Source of the DNA: Bin5 sp965220715
Lineage (GTDB): Bacteria; Chloroflexota; Anaerolineae; Caldilineales; Caldilineaceae
NCBI GenBank assembly: GCA_965220715.1
Contig: OZ244843.1
Span: 3,720,001 to 3,784,000 of the forward strand
DNA: 64,000 bases
Direction: 5' to 3'
Shown here: in pieces, positions 17,072-26,752 of the stretch
How the letters are laid out: each line of letters begins with the position of its first letter
Position numbering within the stretch: the stretch's first letter is position 1
Notes under the pieces: generated by a model
What the model was told of the DNA's origin: nothing
Databases searched by the model: none
The model's input: only the letters and a program-made list of their open reading frames with translations
Position numbers and translations under genes: made by a program

Positions 17072-18286
17072 ATGCGAAGTCCGCGAAATGGCCGGGAAGC
17101 CCACACCTTCGTTCCAGATATCGCGGCCGCGAGGGCCAAGCTGGCACTTGGCGTCCCCCTCCTCTTGCTCGCTGTCGCGTTAACAGGTTGCACGAGGGAG
17201 GAGATGCTGTACGACCACCTGGATGCAAATCGACCAGCGCTGTATATTCCCACTTCGGACGATGCTCGGGTAATTCCTTTCGAGATCGGGTTGGGAACGC
17301 CGGCGCGTGTCATTTCCGAGCAGTTGGCGATGGCCGGGCTGATACACGACGCCGAGCTATTTGAAGCTTACGTGCGTTCGATTGGCCGGGCACAGGAGTT
17401 AAAAGCAGGAACATTTCTTCTGCGGGCCAACATGACGCTGGCAGAAATTGCAGAAGCTCTGCTAGACGCGCAGGCTGCTGGCATTTCGGTCACTATACGG
17501 GAGGGATGGCGCCTGGAGCAAATAGCCGATTCCCTGGAGAAAGAGGGGATAGTTTCAGGGGTGGAATACCGGGCCACAGCGGAGATTCCCGACATGAGCG
17601 CGCTAGATCAGGTGGCTTCCAACCAGTCAACCACGGCTTCGCAGGAAGAAACGCAGACCTGCTGTGCCGCCGAAAACCATCGCTGGCCATTCCTGAATGA
17701 GCGACCGCAGGGCGCGAGCCTAGAGGGTTTTCTGTTCCCTGCCACGTACCAACTGCCGGCCGTCGAGCCGAAGGCTGTCGACCTGATTGCACGACAACTG
17801 GACGCGTTCGCCGCTCGGATCATGCCGATTTACCTTCAAGCCGAGGCCGATGGCGTAAATCCGCTGAATCTGTACGAGTCGCTGATATTGGCCAGCATAG
17901 TCGAGAGGGAGGCGGTTTTGGCCGAGGATCGCCCGGTCATTGCAGGCGTTTTCCTCAATCGACTGGCCAACGGCATCTGGCTCGAGTCTGACGCAACGGT
18001 GCAGTATGGGATGGGCTACCAGGCGGAGAGTGGTCAGTGGTGGAAGACTCCTGTATTTCTGGAAGAGTTCCAGGAAGTCCACAGTCCCTTTAACACGTAT
18101 AGACACGGAGGTCTCCCGCCCGGTCCAATAGCCAGTCCCGGCGAGGACTCCTTTCGGGCGGTGCTGTACCCTCAGCGGCATAGTTATTTCTACTATGCGG
18201 CCAATGCGGATGGCGGCGGCGGGCACGTCTTCGCGGAGACGTTTGATGAGCATTTGGAGAATGTGCGGCGATATCTTAACCAGTGA
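17072..18286 (+). CDS. mltG: Endolytic murein transglycosylase MltG
   Basis: A 404-residue cell-envelope enzyme that cleaves nascent peptidoglycan and may end glycan strands. I take the ATG at 17072 behind AAAGGGAACA. Residues about 28-45 are a membrane segment ending in LTGC, so it may be either membrane-anchored or lipidated. A LysM-like region (about 150-200) precedes the YceG core, with SIVEREAV containing the catalytic Glu, then NRLANGIWLESDATVQYG, NTYRHGGLPPGPIASPG and the C-terminal YYAANADGGGGHVFAETFDEH block. All family landmarks are in order. It has its own promoter and no operon partner in the window; Holliday-junction resolvase or thymidylate kinase genes often next to mltG elsewhere are absent. 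Confidence 0.92.
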   Translation: MRSPRNGREAHTFVPDIAAARAKLALGVPLLLLAVALTGCTREEMLYDHLDANRPALYIPTSDDARVIPFEIGLGTPARVISEQLAMAGLIHDAELFEAYVRSIGRAQELKAGTFLLRANMTLAEIAEALLDAQAAGISVTIREGWRLEQIADSLEKEGIVSGVEYRATAEIPDMSALDQVASNQSTTASQEETQTCCAAENHRWPFLNERPQGASLEGFLFPATYQLPAVEPKAVDLIARQLDAFAARIMPIYLQAEADGVNPLNLYESLILASIVEREAVLAEDRPVIAGVFLNRLANGIWLESDATVQYGMGYQAESGQWWKTPVFLEEFQEVHSPFNTYRHGGLPPGPIASPGEDSFRAVLYPQRHSYFYYAANADGGGGHVFAETFDEHLENVRRYLNQ

Positions 18287-18520
18287 GAGTGCGATGATGG
18301 TTGGGAAAGGTGGTTTCACAATCTGGGTTACTGGCCCCATGCTGGATCTGAGACAGTCTTTCTATCCTGAGCATGCCGCCAGATTTTATTTTCTTGCTGG
18401 CGAATGGGGTCCAAGTCATCTTTGGTCGCAAAAGGGGAGTTTCCGGTGCGCTCGCGATTGGGATGCAATGTGACCGCAGGGCAATCGCATCTAAATTCGG
18501 ACGCCACAATAGTCCACGAA

Positions 18521-19642
18521 GGGCACCCACAAGGGGTGCCCCTACCGATTGTTTGGTCTCGGCGTTTGGGCCTGGGAAGGGCACCCACAAGGGGCGCCCC
18601 TACCGATTGTTTTGTCTCGGCGTTTGGCCCTGGGAAGGGCACCCACAAGGGGCGCCCCTACCGATTGTCTTCTCGGCGTTTGGCCTTGGGAAGGGCACCC
18701 ACAAGGGGCGCCCCTACCGATTGTTTTGTCTCGGCGTTTGGGCCTGGGAAGGGCACCCACAAGGGGCGCCCCTACCGATTGTTTTGTCTCGGCGTTTGGG
18801 CCTGGGAAGGGCACCCACAAGGGGCGCCCCTACCGATTGTTTTGTCTCGGCGTTTGGGCCTGGGAAGGGCACCCACAAGGGGCGCCCCTACCGATTGTTT
18901 TGTCTCGGCGTTTGGGCCTGGGAAGGGCATCCACAAGGGGCGCCCCTACCGATTGTTTTGTCTCGGCGTTTGGGCCTGGGAAGGGCATCCACAAGGGGCG
19001 CCCCTACCGATTGTTTTGTCTCGGCGTTTGGGCCTGGGAAGGGCACCCACAAGGGGTGCCCCTACCGATTGTCTTGTCTCGGCGTTTGGGCCTGGGAAGG
19101 GCACCCACAAGGGGTGCCCCTACCGATTGTTTTTTCTCGGCGTTTGGGCCTGGGAAGGGCACCCACAAGGGGTGCCCCTACCGATTGTTTTGTCTCGGCG
19201 TTTGGGCCTGGGAAGGGCACCCACAAGGGGTGCCCCTACCGATTGTTTTGTCTCGGCGTTTGGGCCTGGGAAGGGCACCCACAAGGGGTGCCCCTACGGA
19301 TTGTTTTGTCTCGGCGTTTGGGCCTGGGAAGGGCACCCACAAGGGGTGCCCCTACCGATTGTTTTGTCTCGGCGTTTGGGCCTGGGAAGGGCACCCACAA
19401 GGGGTGCCCCTACGGATTGTCTTGTCTCGGCGTTTGAGCCTGGGAAGGGCACCCACAAGGGGTGCCCCTACCGATTGTTTTGTCTCGGCGTTTGGGCCTG
19501 GGAAGGGCACCCACAAGGGGTGCCCCTACGGATTGTCTTGTCTCGGCGTTTGGGCCTGGAAAGGGCACCCACAAGGGGTGCCCCTACCGATTGTCTTCTC
19601 GGCGTTTGGCCTTGGGAAGGGCACCCACAAGGGGCGCCCCTA
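18521..19642. repeat. 20-copy tandem array of a 58-bp palindromic unit
   Basis: Units start GGGCACCCACAAGGGG at 18521, 18579, 18637, 18693, then every 58 bases to 19563, and 19619. Two units (18637 and 19563) are 56 bases. Each contains a hairpin GGGCACCC-ACAAG-GGGTGCCC; copies 2-9 and 20 carry GGGGCGCC instead, weakening the last pairs. There are no unique spacers, so this is not CRISPR. The array is open in three frames but 58 is not a multiple of 3 and there is no start signal, so it is not read as protein. It lies between mltG and tRNA-Leu. Confidence 0.95.
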
Positions 19643-19713
19643 CGCGATTCAGGCAGCCTCACGAGGTTTTTTCTAATTTGATGCAATTGCCCTGAATGTA
19701 ACCTCGCTCTGAG

Positions 19714-19742
19714 TTGACACAGCCTGGAGGATTTTCTACAAT
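19714..19742 (+). promoter_or_regulatory. Sigma-70-type promoter of tRNA-Leu
   Basis: Perfect -35 TTGACA at 19714-19719, exactly 17 bases of spacer, and -10 TACAAT at 19737-19742. The mature tRNA begins nine bases after the -10. Confidence 0.85.
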
Positions 19743-19750
19743 GGGCTGCC

Positions 19751-19834
<84 letters not shown>

Positions 19835-20267
19835 CTTGCTTCTTTTCCTACTTCGCAGTCTATTGGCGGGATGAATGTTCTGAAAAGCGCTGGAAGCAGC
19901 TACGGACCGGCGCCTGTCACGCAACGAAATTCTTGCTCTCGTGAACGTCTACAGGTTGGCACCCCAGAATCGCGAACTTCTTCACTTCGAAATGGGGCGG
20001 CCCTGCAAAAGTCCAAGTGCGGCCCCGATTCCGGACCGGAACAGTTGAATTCTGGCAGTCGTCAAAGTGCGTTTCCAAGGCTCCCGAAATTTGACAAAAT
20101 CGCCACTCTTGAAGGAAACTGGGCGCGCTCCCCCTGAATTACAGCCCAAATCAGGTTGATTTTTCATACCTGATTTAGGTAGTTGGCGGTCCGCGACCAG
20201 TTCCCGGCCGCACGCCACTACCATGTCCAATCATTTCTTTTCCACATCCCCATAGGAGGGAATCTCA
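19835..20267. other. Intergenic region upstream of the oligopeptide importer
   Basis: No gene seen. It carries an inverted repeat AAATCAGGT (20148-20156) / ACCTGATTT (20168-20176) 92 bases before the binding-protein start; the right half with its flank (ACCTGATTTAGG) recurs inverted at 46438-46449. Confidence 0.55.
20148..20176. promoter_or_regulatory. Inverted repeat, possible operator
   Basis: Perfect 9-base arms AAATCAGGT and ACCTGATTT with an 11-base loop, located upstream of the importer operon. It could be a regulator site or an RNA hairpin; no regulator gene is adjacent. Confidence 0.4.
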
Positions 20268-22328
20268 ATGAAGCAATTCAGGTTAGTCGCGAGTCTCTTT
20301 ATCATACTTGGCCTTGTGTTGGCCGGTTGTGGTGGTGGACAGCCACAGGAAGCCGAGATGACCGCAGAGCCCGCGATGGAAGAAGAGGCTGCGTCGGAGG
20401 ATGAGACCATGGCCGATGACGGCATGATGGTCGAATTCACCCAGCAGGTCGAGCAGTATAATACGATTGCCGACTATGAGGCAGCTACCGGGAACGAGAT
20501 CACATCGTTCCAGCAGTCTCCGATGTTGGATGCGATGGTGGCCGACGGTTCACTGCCTCCGGTCGAAGAGCGGCTGCCGGATGAGCCGCTGGTGATGCAG
20601 CCCGCCGACCAGGTTGGCGAATACGGCGGCACGATGCGGAATTCGCACGAGGGCAACTTCGACTTCCTCGAAGACCTGCTGCGCGAGTTCCCGCACGTGT
20701 ACGGCTCGAACATGCAGGGCGTGCTGCCCAACGTGTTCATGAACGCCGAGACGAGCGCGGACGGTCTCTCGACAACGTTCACGATTCGCCCCGGCATCAA
20801 GTGGTCTGACGGCGAGCCGTTTGGCGCCGACGACTTCGTATTCTGGTACGAGGCGATTGCGGCGAACGAAGAGCTGAACCCGAATGGCGTCAACAATATG
20901 AAGGTCGGCGGCGAAATGGGCACGGTCACCAAGGTCGACGAGAATACCATTGTGATGGAGTTCAAGGCTCCTTACGGTGTGCTGCTCGAACGACTCAACC
21001 GCTGGCGCCCGATGCCGTATGCGCCCGCCCACTACTTGAAGCAGTTCCATCCTGACTACACCGATGCGGACGACGTGAATGCGATTGCCGAGGAGAAGGG
21101 ATTCTCGAACTGGGTTGAACTGTTCCAGGCCGAACACGACTGGTACGGCAATCCTGACGAACCGACAATCTTCGCCTGGAAGGCCGTTACACGTGGCGCC
21201 AGTGTGCCGGTGCAGGAGCTGGAGCGCAATCCCTACTACTGGAAGATCGACATCGCCGGCAACCAGTTGCCGTATGTAGACAAGATCAGCCGCCCCAACT
21301 TGGGCGACCGCGAAGCGATTCTGCTGGACGTTATCGCTGGCCAGACCGACTACATGAACCCGTATACGCTGGGTTACCTGACCAACTATCCGGTCCTCAA
21401 GCAGAACGAAGAGAGCGGCGGCTACAGAGTGCTGCCTCAGTTCGGCTGGTCGGACGTGCTGGGCGTGGTTACGTTCAACATGTCGATTGACGACGAGGTT
21501 CTGCGTGACTTGTTCCGCAACAAGGATTTCCGCGTCGCGCTGTCGATCGGTTACGACCGCGCCAGGATCAACGAGGTCGTCTTCAACGGCCTGTACAAGC
21601 CTTCGCAGGTTGCGCCGCCAGATGCATCTGTCTATAATGGCGCCGACCCGGGCTTCAAGCTGCACACCGAGCACGACGTGGATCGCGCAAACGAGATCCT
21701 GGATGGCCTGGGCCTGACCTGGAACGACGACCAGTCGCAGCGCTTGCTGCCCGATGGTCGACCCTTTGAGCTTTCGGCTCAGGTACATACCGGCTGGGTG
21801 CAGCAGGTTCCCATCGCCGAGCTGATCGCACAGGGCTGGGAAGACATTGGCCTGAAGACAACTGTCGTTCCGTTGGAAGGTCAGCTGCATTCGGAACGAC
21901 GGTTGGCAGGTGACTATGAGCTCCAGGTTCGCCCTGTGAACTGGGCGGGCCAGGCCCCGATCATAGGCGCCATGCGCGGCGAACCGATGCCAATCAGCAA
22001 TAACTGGCTGGTGAACCCGCCGTGGGCGCAGTATGTCATGTCGGGCGGCGCCCAGGGCGAAGAACCCCCGGACGACGTCAAGCGACTCTACGAGATCTTC
22101 GAAGAGTTCATCGCCGAGCCGGATGGGCAGATACGGTTCGACCTCGAGGCCGAAATGTACAAGATTCACCAGGACAACCTGTGGGTCATCGGTTCGATCA
22201 AGCAGCCTGGCGACCTGGAAGCGGTTTGGTACGCTGTATTCTCGGGCCGCATGTACAACATTCCCAACCCGGTAGCCCCAGAGTGGTACTACGCCGCTCC
22301 TGAGACATGGGCCTACCGTTCTGAGTAG
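20268..22328 (+). CDS. ABC importer substrate-binding lipoprotein, family 5
   Basis: A 686-residue binding protein of the DppA/OppA superfamily. Lipobox VLAGC ends the signal at about residue 21, followed by an acidic tether. Family landmarks include GGTMRNSHEG, the TFTIRPGIKWSDGEPFGADDFVFWYEA block, and a C-terminal half with ALSIGYDRARINE and YNGADPGFK. AGGAGG precedes the ATG. It starts the complete operon with permeases and two ATPases. It is longer than most DppA proteins (about 530 residues), and closer in size to uncharacterised Chloroflexota and actinobacterial relatives. The substrate could be a peptide, opine or oligosaccharide and is not decidable from sequence. Confidence 0.93.
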   Translation: MKQFRLVASLFIILGLVLAGCGGGQPQEAEMTAEPAMEEEAASEDETMADDGMMVEFTQQVEQYNTIADYEAATGNEITSFQQSPMLDAMVADGSLPPVEERLPDEPLVMQPADQVGEYGGTMRNSHEGNFDFLEDLLREFPHVYGSNMQGVLPNVFMNAETSADGLSTTFTIRPGIKWSDGEPFGADDFVFWYEAIAANEELNPNGVNNMKVGGEMGTVTKVDENTIVMEFKAPYGVLLERLNRWRPMPYAPAHYLKQFHPDYTDADDVNAIAEEKGFSNWVELFQAEHDWYGNPDEPTIFAWKAVTRGASVPVQELERNPYYWKIDIAGNQLPYVDKISRPNLGDREAILLDVIAGQTDYMNPYTLGYLTNYPVLKQNEESGGYRVLPQFGWSDVLGVVTFNMSIDDEVLRDLFRNKDFRVALSIGYDRARINEVVFNGLYKPSQVAPPDASVYNGADPGFKLHTEHDVDRANEILDGLGLTWNDDQSQRLLPDGRPFELSAQVHTGWVQQVPIAELIAQGWEDIGLKTTVVPLEGQLHSERRLAGDYELQVRPVNWAGQAPIIGAMRGEPMPISNNWLVNPPWAQYVMSGGAQGEEPPDDVKRLYEIFEEFIAEPDGQIRFDLEAEMYKIHQDNLWVIGSIKQPGDLEAVWYAVFSGRMYNIPNPVAPEWYYAAPETWAYRSE

Positions 22329-22356
22329 ACGGCGCCAGCCGTTTTTCTGAAACTAA

Positions 22357-22380
22357 GGGAGGCCACTGCGGTGGCCTCCC
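22357..22380 (+). terminator. Hairpin between binding protein and permease genes
   Basis: Perfect 10-base stem GGGAGGCCAC-TGCG-GTGGCCTCCC beginning 28 bases after the binding-protein stop. No T run follows, so it more likely acts as a 3' stabiliser or partial attenuator that keeps binding-protein mRNA in excess over permease mRNA. Confidence 0.6.
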
Positions 22381-22398
22381 GATTCTGAGTTAAGACCG

Positions 22399-23385
22399 AT
22401 GCTGCTATACATTTTGAGAAGATTGGTCGTCATGATTCCTGTGACGATCTTTATCAGTGTGATTGGATTTATAATTATCCAGGCTCCGCCCGGCGACTTC
22501 GTAAGCTCCTACATCGCGGGTCTGGAAGCGCAGGGCGATATTATCGAGCCTGAGCTAATCGATTCACTTAGGGCGCGCTATGGACTAGGTGAACCGATCT
22601 ACGTCCAGTATTTTAAGTGGGTCAGCAGCTTTATAGAAGGTGATCTCGGCTATTCAATGATTTACCGCGAACCGGTTGTGAACGTCATCGCCCAGCGATT
22701 GCCGTCCAGCTTTACCATTTCGCTGCTCTCTTTGATTCTGGTCTTTGCGATCGGCATCCCCATAGGCATCCTGTCGGCAACCAAACAGTATTCAGTGGCA
22801 GACTATTCATTTACGATTATCGGTTTTCTGGGAGTGGCCACGCCCAATTTTCTACTGGCGCTGGTAGGTTTATGGCTGCTGTTCAAGTGGACGGGCAACG
22901 TTGCGATAGGTCTTTACTCGCCTGAAATGCAGAATGCCCCATTTGGATTAGCGAAGTTCCTGGACCTGGTCAGCCACATCTGGCTGCCGGCTCTGATCGT
23001 CGGCACTGCGGGCACTGCGGAACTGATCAGGACGATGCGCGCTAATTTGCTGGACGAGTTGCCCAAGCAGTACGTGACAGTGGCGCGTGCGCGTGGGGTC
23101 AAGCCGACGAAGTTGCTCTACAAGTATCCGTTGCGCATTGCAATCAACCCCGTGATCAGCACGGTTGGCTGGTTGTTGCCGGTGCTGGTGGAGGGGGAGG
23201 TATTGGTTTCTCTGGTGCTGGGGCTGCCAACTATTGCTCCGGTGCTATTGCGCTCTCTACTCCAGCAGGACATGTTTCTGGCGACCAGCATAATCATGAT
23301 TTTAGGCATCCTGACGCTCGTGGGCACGCTCCTGTCGGACATTCTGCTTGCGATCGTGGATCCGCGCATTCGGGGGGCGGTATGA
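22399..23385 (+). CDS. Oligopeptide-type ABC importer permease (DppB-like)
   Basis: A 328-residue inner-membrane subunit with six predicted helices. The N-terminus MLLYILRRLVVMIPVTIFIS and GLGEPIYVQYFKW are typical of DppB. The EAA loop, which contacts the ATPases, reads TVARARGVKPTKLLYKYPLR. Its last bases overlap the ATPase start (ATGA at 23382), so the genes are coupled. No strong ribosome site is seen before the ATG. Confidence 0.92.
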   Translation: MLLYILRRLVVMIPVTIFISVIGFIIIQAPPGDFVSSYIAGLEAQGDIIEPELIDSLRARYGLGEPIYVQYFKWVSSFIEGDLGYSMIYREPVVNVIAQRLPSSFTISLLSLILVFAIGIPIGILSATKQYSVADYSFTIIGFLGVATPNFLLALVGLWLLFKWTGNVAIGLYSPEMQNAPFGLAKFLDLVSHIWLPALIVGTAGTAELIRTMRANLLDELPKQYVTVARARGVKPTKLLYKYPLRIAINPVISTVGWLLPVLVEGEVLVSLVLGLPTIAPVLLRSLLQQDMFLATSIIMILGILTLVGTLLSDILLAIVDPRIRGAV

Positions 23386-24446
23386 CTACGAGTCAAACTA
23401 GCGACACCGCCGTTGAAAGACCGGCTCCCTCCGCAGCCGGCGCAACAGATTCGCTGCTCTCGGTGCGCAATTTGCAGACCCACTTTTTCTCACGCGAAGG
23501 GGTTGTCAAGGCTGTAGACGGCGTCAGTTTCGACATCAAGCCTGGAGAGATTCTCGGCATCGCCGGGGAGAGCGGCTGCGGAAAGAGCGTGACCAGCCAG
23601 TCGATCCTGCGGATTCTTCCCAAGAACGGCAAGATTGTAGGAGGAGAAATCCTCTTTAGCTACGGCGGTCGGACAGTTGATCTTGTCAGTGAAGATGCCG
23701 ATGGCAGGGTACTCAGGGACATACGGGGCAAAGAGATTGCAATGATCTTCCAGGAGCCGATGACCTCTTTCAGCCCTGTGCATACCATCGGCGACCAGAT
23801 CATCGAGACGATTCGTATTCATCAGAGTGTTGGCAAAGAAGAGGCACACGACCAAGCCCTTGAGATGTTGCGGAGAGTCGGCATGCCAAATCCAGCAAGG
23901 AACATCGACGAGTACACGTTCAATCTGAGCGGTGGCATGCGTCAAAGGGCGATGGTGGCGCTTTCGCTGGCCTGCCGGCCCAAACTGCTGATAGCTGATG
24001 AGCCGACGACGGCGGTGGATGTTACGATTCAGGCGCAGATGCTCGAACTTTTGCGGGACATCCAAGCGGAACTGGGCATGGCGATCATAGTGATCACGCA
24101 CGATCTGGGCGTAATTGCTGAGTTGACGGACCGGGTGATGATCATGTATCTGGGCAAAGAGGTGGAGCACGGAACGGTGGAGGATGTCTTTCATCGTCCA
24201 CAGCATCCTTACACGCGAGGCCTACTGGCATCGATCCCGAAGATGGAACCGGGCCGAGTGGAAATCGAACCGATTGAGGGGACGGTGCCCAGTCCCTACG
24301 CAATGCCCACCGGATGCAAGTTTCACACTCGCTGTCCCGACTACATCGCCGGCGTGTGCGAGCAACGCGACCCGCCGCTCACTGAAATAGGAAACGGTCA
24401 CGAAGTGAGTTGCTACCTGTATGGGGGCCGGGAGAGTCTCGAATGA
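23382..24446 (+). CDS. Oligopeptide-type ABC importer ATPase (DppD-like)
   Basis: A 354-residue ATP-binding subunit. Walker A is GESGCGKSV, the Q loop is FQEPMTSFSP, the signature NLSGGMRQRAM, Walker B LLIADEPTTAVDV and the switch His is in VITHDLGV. The C-terminal oligopeptide-transporter extension has GCKFHTRCP and further cysteines that in relatives hold an iron-sulfur or structural metal site. It pairs with the following ATPase to form an asymmetric heterodimer. The overlap with genes on both sides is four bases. Confidence 0.95.
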   Translation: MTTSQTSDTAVERPAPSAAGATDSLLSVRNLQTHFFSREGVVKAVDGVSFDIKPGEILGIAGESGCGKSVTSQSILRILPKNGKIVGGEILFSYGGRTVDLVSEDADGRVLRDIRGKEIAMIFQEPMTSFSPVHTIGDQIIETIRIHQSVGKEEAHDQALEMLRRVGMPNPARNIDEYTFNLSGGMRQRAMVALSLACRPKLLIADEPTTAVDVTIQAQMLELLRDIQAELGMAIIVITHDLGVIAELTDRVMIMYLGKEVEHGTVEDVFHRPQHPYTRGLLASIPKMEPGRVEIEPIEGTVPSPYAMPTGCKFHTRCPDYIAGVCEQRDPPLTEIGNGHEVSCYLYGGRESLE

Positions 24447-25531
24447 CAGAGACCACGAACGGCGGAAGCATGAACGAGCGGGCAATAATCTCAGTACGCA
24501 ACCTCGTCAAATATTTCCCGATTGAGACGGGTTTTCTGCGCCGACAGGTAGGCTTGGTGAAGGCGGTGGACGATGTGAACTTCGACCTGAACGAGGGCGA
24601 AACGCTTGCCCTTGTTGGCGAGAGCGGTTGCGGCAAGACGACAACGAGCCATTGCATTATCCAAGCGCAACGTCCTACTTCAGGGCAGGTCCTGTTCCGC
24701 AGCGGGGACGCGGAGCCGATGGATCTCACGCAGATGGAGAAGGGGGAGTTGAAGGAAGCGCGGCGCAACATCCGCATGATCTATCAGGACCCATACTCAT
24801 CGCTGAATCCGCGTATGACCCTGATCCAGATTATCGGCGAGCCGCTAGTGATTCATCGCATGGTCAAGAGCAAGGATGAGTTACAGGAGCGAGTGGCGGA
24901 GTTGCTGCGCCTGGTACGCCTCGATCCATCGACGATGAACCGTTATCCGCACGCATTCAGCGGAGGTCAGCGCCAGCGTATTGCCATTGCCCGCGCCCTC
25001 TCTTTATCGCCCAAAGTTGTGATTGCGGATGAGGCTGTGTCGGCGCTTGACGTGTCCGTTCAAGCACAGATTCTGAATCTCATGAAGGAGTTGCAGAACC
25101 AACTCGGCCTCACTTATCTCTTCGTGGCACACAATTTGGCGGTGGTGAAGTACGAGGCAGATCGAGTGGCGGTGATGTATGCGGGTAAGATCGTGGAGAC
25201 CGGCGAAACAGAGGAGCTTTACACAAGTCCCAGGCACCCTTATACCGAGGCATTGATCTCGGCTGCACCTAATCCCGATCCGGACACCAAGCATCGAGCG
25301 CGGATCGTGCTTGCGGGCGAAGTGGCCGACCCTGGCAACCTGCCGGGCGGTTGCGCATTTCATCCCCGCTGCCGTTATGCTGAGGACCAATGCCGGCACG
25401 AGAGGCCAGAGTTGATCGAAGTCGGCGGAAAGGAAGGGCCTTCGCACTTTTCGGCCTGCCATTTTGCGGAAAAACTTGAGCTGTCGGGAATCGCAGGGGG
25501 TATAAAGCGTGAAGAAAGAGGAAGCGCATGA
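24443..25531 (+). CDS. Oligopeptide-type ABC importer ATPase (DppF-like)
   Basis: A 362-residue ATPase. I choose the ATG at 24443, which overlaps the previous stop (ATGA); the frame is open further upstream but lacks a better start. Walker A GESGCGKTT, Q loop YQDPYSSLNPRM, signature AFSGGQRQRI, Walker B VVIADEAVSALDV (Ala-Val in place of the usual Pro-Thr after DE) and the C-terminal GCAFHPRCRYAEDQC motif are seen. Partner of the DppD-like subunit. Confidence 0.94.
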   Translation: MTETTNGGSMNERAIISVRNLVKYFPIETGFLRRQVGLVKAVDDVNFDLNEGETLALVGESGCGKTTTSHCIIQAQRPTSGQVLFRSGDAEPMDLTQMEKGELKEARRNIRMIYQDPYSSLNPRMTLIQIIGEPLVIHRMVKSKDELQERVAELLRLVRLDPSTMNRYPHAFSGGQRQRIAIARALSLSPKVVIADEAVSALDVSVQAQILNLMKELQNQLGLTYLFVAHNLAVVKYEADRVAVMYAGKIVETGETEELYTSPRHPYTEALISAAPNPDPDTKHRARIVLAGEVADPGNLPGGCAFHPRCRYAEDQCRHERPELIEVGGKEGPSHFSACHFAEKLELSGIAGGIKREERGSA

Positions 25532-26679
25532 CGCAAGCCGCGGGCGCGGCGCCTTTTGAAAGGTTCGCCGCCGCAGAACAGACGGACCAACGATTTCTCG
25601 TAGCTTCACAGTGGCAATTGATCCGCTGGCGCTTTCTGAAGCACAAGCTGGCAGTCATCTCTTTAGTCCTGCTCGGGCTCTTCTATTTTGTTGCCATCTT
25701 TTCAGAGTTCGTTGCCCCATACGACCCGTACGACTTCAGAGAAGAGTTAACGCTTGCGCCTCCGCACCGTATTCGATTCATCGACCCCGACGGAGGCTTT
25801 CACCTGCGTCCCTTTGTGCATCCTTTCGAGAAGACGCTGGACAAAGTCACCTACGCCGCGGTTTACGTAGAAGATGAGACTGTGATGCAGCCGCTGGGGT
25901 TGTTCGTGCGCGGCGACAAGTACGAGCTGTGGGGCCTGTTCGAGAGTGAGATTCACTTGTTCGGCCTGCAGGACCCAGAGGCCCGCCTATCGCTGCTTGG
26001 GCAGGATACTGTGGGTCGCGACCTGTTCACCCGCATCGTATATGGCGCCCGCATCTCGCTCACGATCGGGCTAGTCGGCGTTGCCATGAGCTTTTTTCTC
26101 GGCGTTCTGATTGGCGGGTTGTCGGGTTACCTGGGCGGCACGGTGGATATGGTAATCCAGCGTGTGATCGAGTCGTTGCGCGCGCTGCCGACGCTGCCGC
26201 TGTGGATGGCGCTGAGCATTGCGCTGCCCTCGGACTGGCCGGTAGTGAGGACCTACTTCGCCATTGTCCTCATTTTGTCGATTGTCGGCTGGACCAGTAT
26301 TGCGCGTGTTGTGCGGGGACGCTTTTTTGCTTTACGTGAGGAGGACTTCGTCGGCGCGGCGGAACTGGACGGGGCGAGCAACCTGCGTATCATCTTTCGC
26401 TATTTGCTTCCTTCATTCATGAGTTACATCATCGCCCGTCTGACCCTGGCGATTCCGCAGATGATCCTGGGAGAGACGGCGCTCAGCTTCATCGGCCTGG
26501 GCTTGCAGGCGCCAGCCATCAGTTGGGGTGTATTGCTCAAGGATGCACAGGCGATTCGTGTTCTTGCGCTGTCGCCCTGGCTCCTGCTACCGACTCTGTT
26601 CGTGGTTGTCAGCATTTTGGCATTCAATTTTGTCGGCGACGGCTTGCGCGACGCTTCCGACCCCTATTCGCACGTCTAA
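25528..26679 (+). CDS. Oligopeptide-type ABC importer permease (DppC-like), with large external insert
   Basis: A 383-residue permease starting in a four-base overlap with the ATPase. The N-terminal cytoplasmic segment ends in SQWQLIRWRFLKHKLA, followed by a first helix at about residues 43-62. Residues about 65-150 form an insert between helix 1 and the core that is absent from classic DppC (about 300 residues) and should face the outside, perhaps docking the large binding protein. The core begins LGQDTVGRDLFTRIVYGARIS and contains the EAA loop FVGAAELDGASNLRIIFRYLLP. It completes the importer. Confidence 0.92.
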   Translation: MTQAAGAAPFERFAAAEQTDQRFLVASQWQLIRWRFLKHKLAVISLVLLGLFYFVAIFSEFVAPYDPYDFREELTLAPPHRIRFIDPDGGFHLRPFVHPFEKTLDKVTYAAVYVEDETVMQPLGLFVRGDKYELWGLFESEIHLFGLQDPEARLSLLGQDTVGRDLFTRIVYGARISLTIGLVGVAMSFFLGVLIGGLSGYLGGTVDMVIQRVIESLRALPTLPLWMALSIALPSDWPVVRTYFAIVLILSIVGWTSIARVVRGRFFALREEDFVGAAELDGASNLRIIFRYLLPSFMSYIIARLTLAIPQMILGETALSFIGLGLQAPAISWGVLLKDAQAIRVLALSPWLLLPTLFVVVSILAFNFVGDGLRDASDPYSHV

Positions 26680-26752
26680 CACGTTCACGACCGCACGGAA
26701 AAGACGCACTGCAACTCCGACATCTCTGCTCAGCCAACAGGAGAATTGGACG

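Noticed and set aside
18521..19642. CRISPR array
   Set aside because: No unique spacers; units are contiguous and differ only by point changes; no cas genes nearby.
18373..19681. Three overlapping long reading frames (about 350-425 codons) across the tandem array
   Set aside because: They exist only because the 58-bp unit has no stop in any plus-strand frame; the products are the same peptide block in rotating frames, with no ribosome site.
20550..22169. 539-codon antisense frame opposite the family-5 binding protein
   Set aside because: It mirrors codon usage of the real gene, has no family resemblance and no ribosome site.
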